From NCBI GenBank assembly GCA_040002845.1, contig JBDUDR010000025.1, forward strand, positions 1-25,087: a DNA stretch of 25,087 bases, written 5' to 3'. A program made the translations under genes and the position numbers. Positions 23,049-25,087 of the stretch are shown piece after piece (the first letter of the stretch is position 1; the number at the start of each line of letters is the position of its first letter). This DNA comes from JBDUDR01 sp040002845. Its GTDB lineage: Bacteria; Actinomycetota; Actinomycetes; Propionibacteriales; Nocardioidaceae. The notes beneath the pieces are model-generated. The model saw only the letters and a program-made list of their open reading frames with translations. It was not told the origin of the DNA and made no database searches.

Positions 23049-24248
23049 TCACGCCTTGAAACGAGCCGCTTCCTCTGAGCCGCCTGTCGCATCACCTGGC
23101 TTGTAGGAGTGCGCGCCCGCACCCGCCAACCGGCCCCCTTGGACGATCAGGTACTCCTCGCGGATCGGACGGTTCTCAAACCAGCACTCCAGTATCTCGC
23201 GGGTGCCAGCGGCGTACCGTGCTTGCGCCGACAGCGACGACCCAGAGATATGCGGGGTCATGCCATGATGCGGCATCGTGCGCCACGGATGATCTTCGGG
23301 CGCTGGCTGGGGGAACCAGACATCTCCGGCGTAGCCCGCCAGCTGCCCGCTCTCCAGCGCCCGGGCGATTGCGTCGCGGTCGCAGATCTTGCCACGGGCC
23401 GTGTTGACGATGTACGCGCCGCGTTTCATGGTCGAGATCAGCTCGTCGTTGAACAGGCCCTCGGTCCCTGGGTAGAGCGGGGCATTAATCGTCACGACGT
23501 CGCAGTGCGGCACCATCTCCGCCGCGCTCTCGTAGAAGGTGACCCCCAGCTCGCGCTCGACGTCTTCGGGCAGCCGGTGCACGTCGGTGTAGTGGAGCTT
23601 CACGTCGAAGGGCTGGAGCCTCCTCAGCACCGCAGACCCGATCCGCCCTGCAGCGACCGTCCCGACCGCCATGCCCTCCAGGTCGTACGAGCGCTCGACG
23701 CAGTCGGCGATGTTCCATCCCCCCTTGACGACCCACTGGTAGGAGGGGATGTAGTTGCGGACCAGCGACAGGATCATCATCACTACGTGCTCGGAGACGC
23801 TGATGCTGTTGGAGTAGGTAATTTCGGCGATCGTGATGCCGGCTTCGCTCGCCGCTTGTAAGTCGTAGTGATCAGACCCGATACCGGCGGTGATCGCAAG
23901 CTTCAGGTTGTTGGCCTTGGCGATGCGCTCTCTCGTCAGATAGGCGGGCCAGAACGGCTGAGAGATCACGACATCGGCGTCGACGAGCTCCCGCTCGAAG
24001 ACGGAGTCCGGGCCGTCCTTGTCCGAGGTGACGACTAGCGTGTGACCGGCGCCCTCCAGGAAGTTGCGCAGGCCCAGCTCACCCGACACGCTGCCGAGCA
24101 GCTCCCCCGGGGTGAAGTCGATGACGTGCGGGCTCGGCGCCGTCTGCCCGCCCGGATAGGAGGGGATCTCAGGGATTTCATCGCGAGCGTATTCCGTCGG
24201 ATACCCGTCGACCGGATCGTCATACAGGACGCACAAGACCTTGGCCAT
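23049..24248 (-). CDS. fdh: NAD-dependent formate dehydrogenase
   Basis: This 399-residue cytoplasmic enzyme oxidises formate to CO2 with NAD+, without metal cofactors. It is close to the Pseudomonas sp. 101 enzyme with an offset of one residue. Key residues are Asn147 (TYSNSIS), the Rossmann loop GTVAAGRIG (196-204), Asp222 that selects NAD, Arg285 (VNTARGK), Gln314 and His333 (MTPHISG). Two reactive cysteines of that enzyme are naturally replaced: Ser146 for Cys145 and Ala256 for Cys255; Tyr259 replaces His258. ATG 24248 has AGGAG seven bases before it. The gene stands alone, with a probable operator upstream. It could detoxify formate or supply NADH and CO2. It runs convergently into tRNA-Ser. 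Confidence 0.97.
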   Translation of the reverse strand: MAKVLCVLYDDPVDGYPTEYARDEIPEIPSYPGGQTAPSPHVIDFTPGELLGSVSGELGLRNFLEGAGHTLVVTSDKDGPDSVFERELVDADVVISQPFWPAYLTRERIAKANNLKLAITAGIGSDHYDLQAASEAGITIAEITYSNSISVSEHVVMMILSLVRNYIPSYQWVVKGGWNIADCVERSYDLEGMAVGTVAAGRIGSAVLRRLQPFDVKLHYTDVHRLPEDVERELGVTFYESAAEMVPHCDVVTINAPLYPGTEGLFNDELISTMKRGAYIVNTARGKICDRDAIARALESGQLAGYAGDVWFPQPAPEDHPWRTMPHHGMTPHISGSSLSAQARYAAGTREILECWFENRPIREEYLIVQGGRLAGAGAHSYKPGDATGGSEEAARFKA

Positions 24249-24279
24249 CTAAGGCTCCTGACACTCGGGGGTCTGCGAG

Positions 24280-24312
24280 ATCCTACTCCGGCTAATTCTG
24301 TAGGTATACAGA
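24280..24312 (-). promoter_or_regulatory. Promoter with inverted-repeat operator of fdh
   Basis: A TAGGAT -10 box lies at 24285-24280 on the minus strand, giving a leader of about 25 nt with an AGGAG ribosome site. A perfect inverted repeat TCTGTA-GGTA-TACAGA (24297-24312) covers the -35 position. A repressor bound there would block polymerase. The CTGTA/TACAG half-sites resemble those of GntR/FadR-type regulators, but no regulator gene is in the window. Confidence 0.45.
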
Positions 24313-24366
24313 GCGGAGCAGCCAGGCCCCCAGGATGCTTCGATCACATCCGTCGCGATACAAGCA

Positions 24367-24390
24367 AAACTGGAGGGGCAGCTTCGCTGC
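24367..24390 (-). terminator. Hairpin ending the helical-protein gene
   Basis: On the minus strand, GCAGC-GAA-GCTGC (24390-24378) starts at the stop codon of the gene at 24390-24758 and is followed within ten bases by TTTT. This is a modest intrinsic terminator that would separate that gene from fdh. Confidence 0.35.
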
Positions 24391-24758
24391 TAGTCGACGC
24401 CGCCGAGATCGAGCGCCAGGGTGTCGTAAACCAGGTCGGCCGCCCGTTGGCGGTGCCTGTCGATGTCATGAAGCAGCCGGCTCAGCCGGGTGCGTATGAA
24501 GTGCGGGTCGAAGTCGGCGGACAGCGTGCTCTCGACGTCGCCGAGATTTGCACTGATGCGACGACGCTCCCTGAGCAGGGACTCCCGGCGAGGGGCAAGC
24601 CAGGGCGCGGAAGGCCCGTCCTCGTACGAGTCGAGGGCCTTGCGGAGGTCAACCACGCGTTTCTTTACGACCCAACGCCATAGGGTGCTGCGACGCGGAG
24701 CGCCGAGGGCTTGCTCCACCGAGTGCATCGCGGTGGACAGATCATCTTGATGTCGCAC
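24390..24758 (-). CDS. Helical protein of unknown function
   Basis: This 122-residue soluble protein is not one I recognise. It is almost all helix and highly charged: RRSTLWRWVVKKRVVDLRKA (about 22-41), then RRESLLRERRRISANLGD (about 57-74), HFIRTRLSRLLHDIDRHRQR (about 85-104) and an acidic end. The spacing of Leu and Arg suggests a helical bundle or coiled coil rather than a DNA-binding helix-turn-helix. GTG 24758 is preceded by GGAGGT six bases away, a strong ribosome site; the frame continues upstream to 24872, but that part is not protein-like. The 230 bp between it and tRNA-Ser(GCU) holds an inverted repeat and the tRNA promoter, with no other gene. Confidence 0.7.
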   Translation of the reverse strand: MRHQDDLSTAMHSVEQALGAPRRSTLWRWVVKKRVVDLRKALDSYEDGPSAPWLAPRRESLLRERRRISANLGDVESTLSADFDPHFIRTRLSRLLHDIDRHRQRAADLVYDTLALDLGGVD

Positions 24759-24803
24759 GGGGCCACCTCCCTTGCGGCTGAACTTTGATGGTGCGCCCTG
24801 TTG

Positions 24804-24829
24804 GTGCCCGAACGCAAGCCCTTGGGCAC
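24804..24829. repeat. Inverted repeat upstream of the helical-protein gene
   Basis: GTGCCC (24804-24809) and GGGCAC (24824-24829) form a perfect 6-bp inverted repeat with 14 bases between. It could be an operator or a leader hairpin of the gene at 24390-24758; in GC-rich DNA it could also be chance. Confidence 0.2.
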
Positions 24830-24939
24830 GCAGTGTGACGCGATGGCGACATCGGTGAGGTTGGAGTGTCACATCTGCTCGTCGCGTCCGACTTTGCGCG
24901 TCGCTCAGCGATGGCTGGCGATGACTCCACGACTTCGCT

Positions 24940-24969
24940 TTGCCGGGCTCTCACCCCGCCCGGTAACCT
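24940..24969 (+). promoter_or_regulatory. Promoter of tRNA-Ser(GCU)
   Basis: TTGCCG at 24940-24945 (-35), an 18-bp spacer and TAACCT at 24964-24969 (-10) lie about 19 bp before the tRNA. This is a good match to the housekeeping actinobacterial sigma consensus. Confidence 0.5.
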
Positions 24970-24988
24970 TGCCCCGCTGAACTGGCGT

Positions 24989-25078
24989 GGAGGTGTCGCC
25001 TAGCCCGGTTTATGGCGCCCGCCTGCTAAGCGGGTTGAGGGTAACCCCCTCTCGCGGGTTCAAATCCCGCCACCTCCG
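24989..25078 (+). tRNA. tRNA-Ser (anticodon GCU)
   Basis: A 90-base class II tRNA. The acceptor GGAGGTG pairs perfectly with CACCTCC (25071-25077), the anticodon stem CCCGC/GCGGG flanks loop CTGCTAA with anticodon GCT at 25025-25027, a long variable arm (TTGAGGGTAACCCCCTC) follows, and the T-arm is GCGGG TTCAAAT CCCGC. The discriminator is G. It reads AGC and AGU codons. CC but no encoded full CCA tail is followed by a repeat of the last bases. Confidence 0.96.
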
Positions 25079-25087
25079 CCACCTCCG
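25070..25087 (+). repeat. Tandem 9-bp repeat at the tRNA-Ser 3' end
   Basis: CCACCTCCG occurs at 25070-25078, inside the tRNA acceptor end, and again at 25079-25087 at the window edge. Tandem copies of a tRNA end can mark an integration site, but the rest lies outside the window. Confidence 0.4.

Noticed and set aside
24834..24873. TGTGAC and GTCACA as a CRP-type site
   Set aside because: The half-sites are 28 bp apart, not the 6 or so needed for a CRP dimer; probably chance.
1..25087. CRISPR array, insertion sequence or prophage genes
   Set aside because: No regularly spaced repeats, transposase, integrase or phage-structural genes could be read in any frame.

Overview
The window looks like chromosomal DNA of a high-GC Actinomycetota. 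The evidence is very high GC in third codon positions, many GTG starts, a bacterial proteasome activator (Bpa), and many genes whose start codon lies 6-7 nt after a TANNNT-like -10 box, as expected for leaderless actinobacterial transcripts. I guess Propionibacteriales (Nocardioidaceae-like) from gene content, but this is not proven. Nothing here looks like a phage, insertion sequence or CRISPR array.

Layout. (a) 1-375: the tail of an unidentified gene, then unassigned DNA and a strong hairpin behind arcA. (b) 376-8598, minus strand: five genes whose ends all overlap. In transcription order they are a large membrane protein, a MurJ/MviN-type flippase, a GT4 glycosyltransferase, a second large membrane protein paralogous to the first, and arginine deiminase (arcA). 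The first four look like a cell-envelope glycan or lipid-linked-sugar module whose two paralogs have no assigned function. This is the best candidate here for an undescribed system. (c) 8631-9236: a UPF0016/TMEM165-type cation transporter. (d) 9365-12089, plus strand: a stand-alone LigD-type polymerase domain, prephenate dehydratase (pheA) and a DUF4446 protein, each with its own apparent leaderless promoter. (e) 12115-13686, minus strand: a PAP2 phosphatase fused to a diacylglycerol-kinase-type lipid kinase. (f) 13816-15869, plus strand: serS and a coupled HAD phosphatase. (g) 16041-17670, minus strand: bpa and a quinone-oxidoreductase-like protein. (h) 17715-19612, plus strand: an ADP-ribosylglycohydrolase coupled to a PfkB sugar kinase, resembling the E. 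coli yegU-yegV pair. (i) 19596-20505, minus strand: mobA-like and DUF6457 genes. (j) 20541-22899, plus strand: a nitrilase-family amidase, an unknown polytopic membrane protein and a 71-residue biotinyl carrier protein. (k) 22954-25087: tRNA-Ser(UGA), an NAD-dependent formate dehydrogenase with a likely operator, an unknown helical protein, and tRNA-Ser(GCU).

The genes outside block (b) are mostly housekeeping or small metabolic units with separate promoters. Block (b) is the only long, tightly coupled operon. It joins a membrane flippase, a cytoplasmic sugar transferase and two extracytoplasmic/membrane proteins that share unusual polar membrane motifs, which fits making a sugar-linked lipid, flipping it and transferring it outside the membrane. 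Function assignments rest on motifs I could read; no database search was possible.
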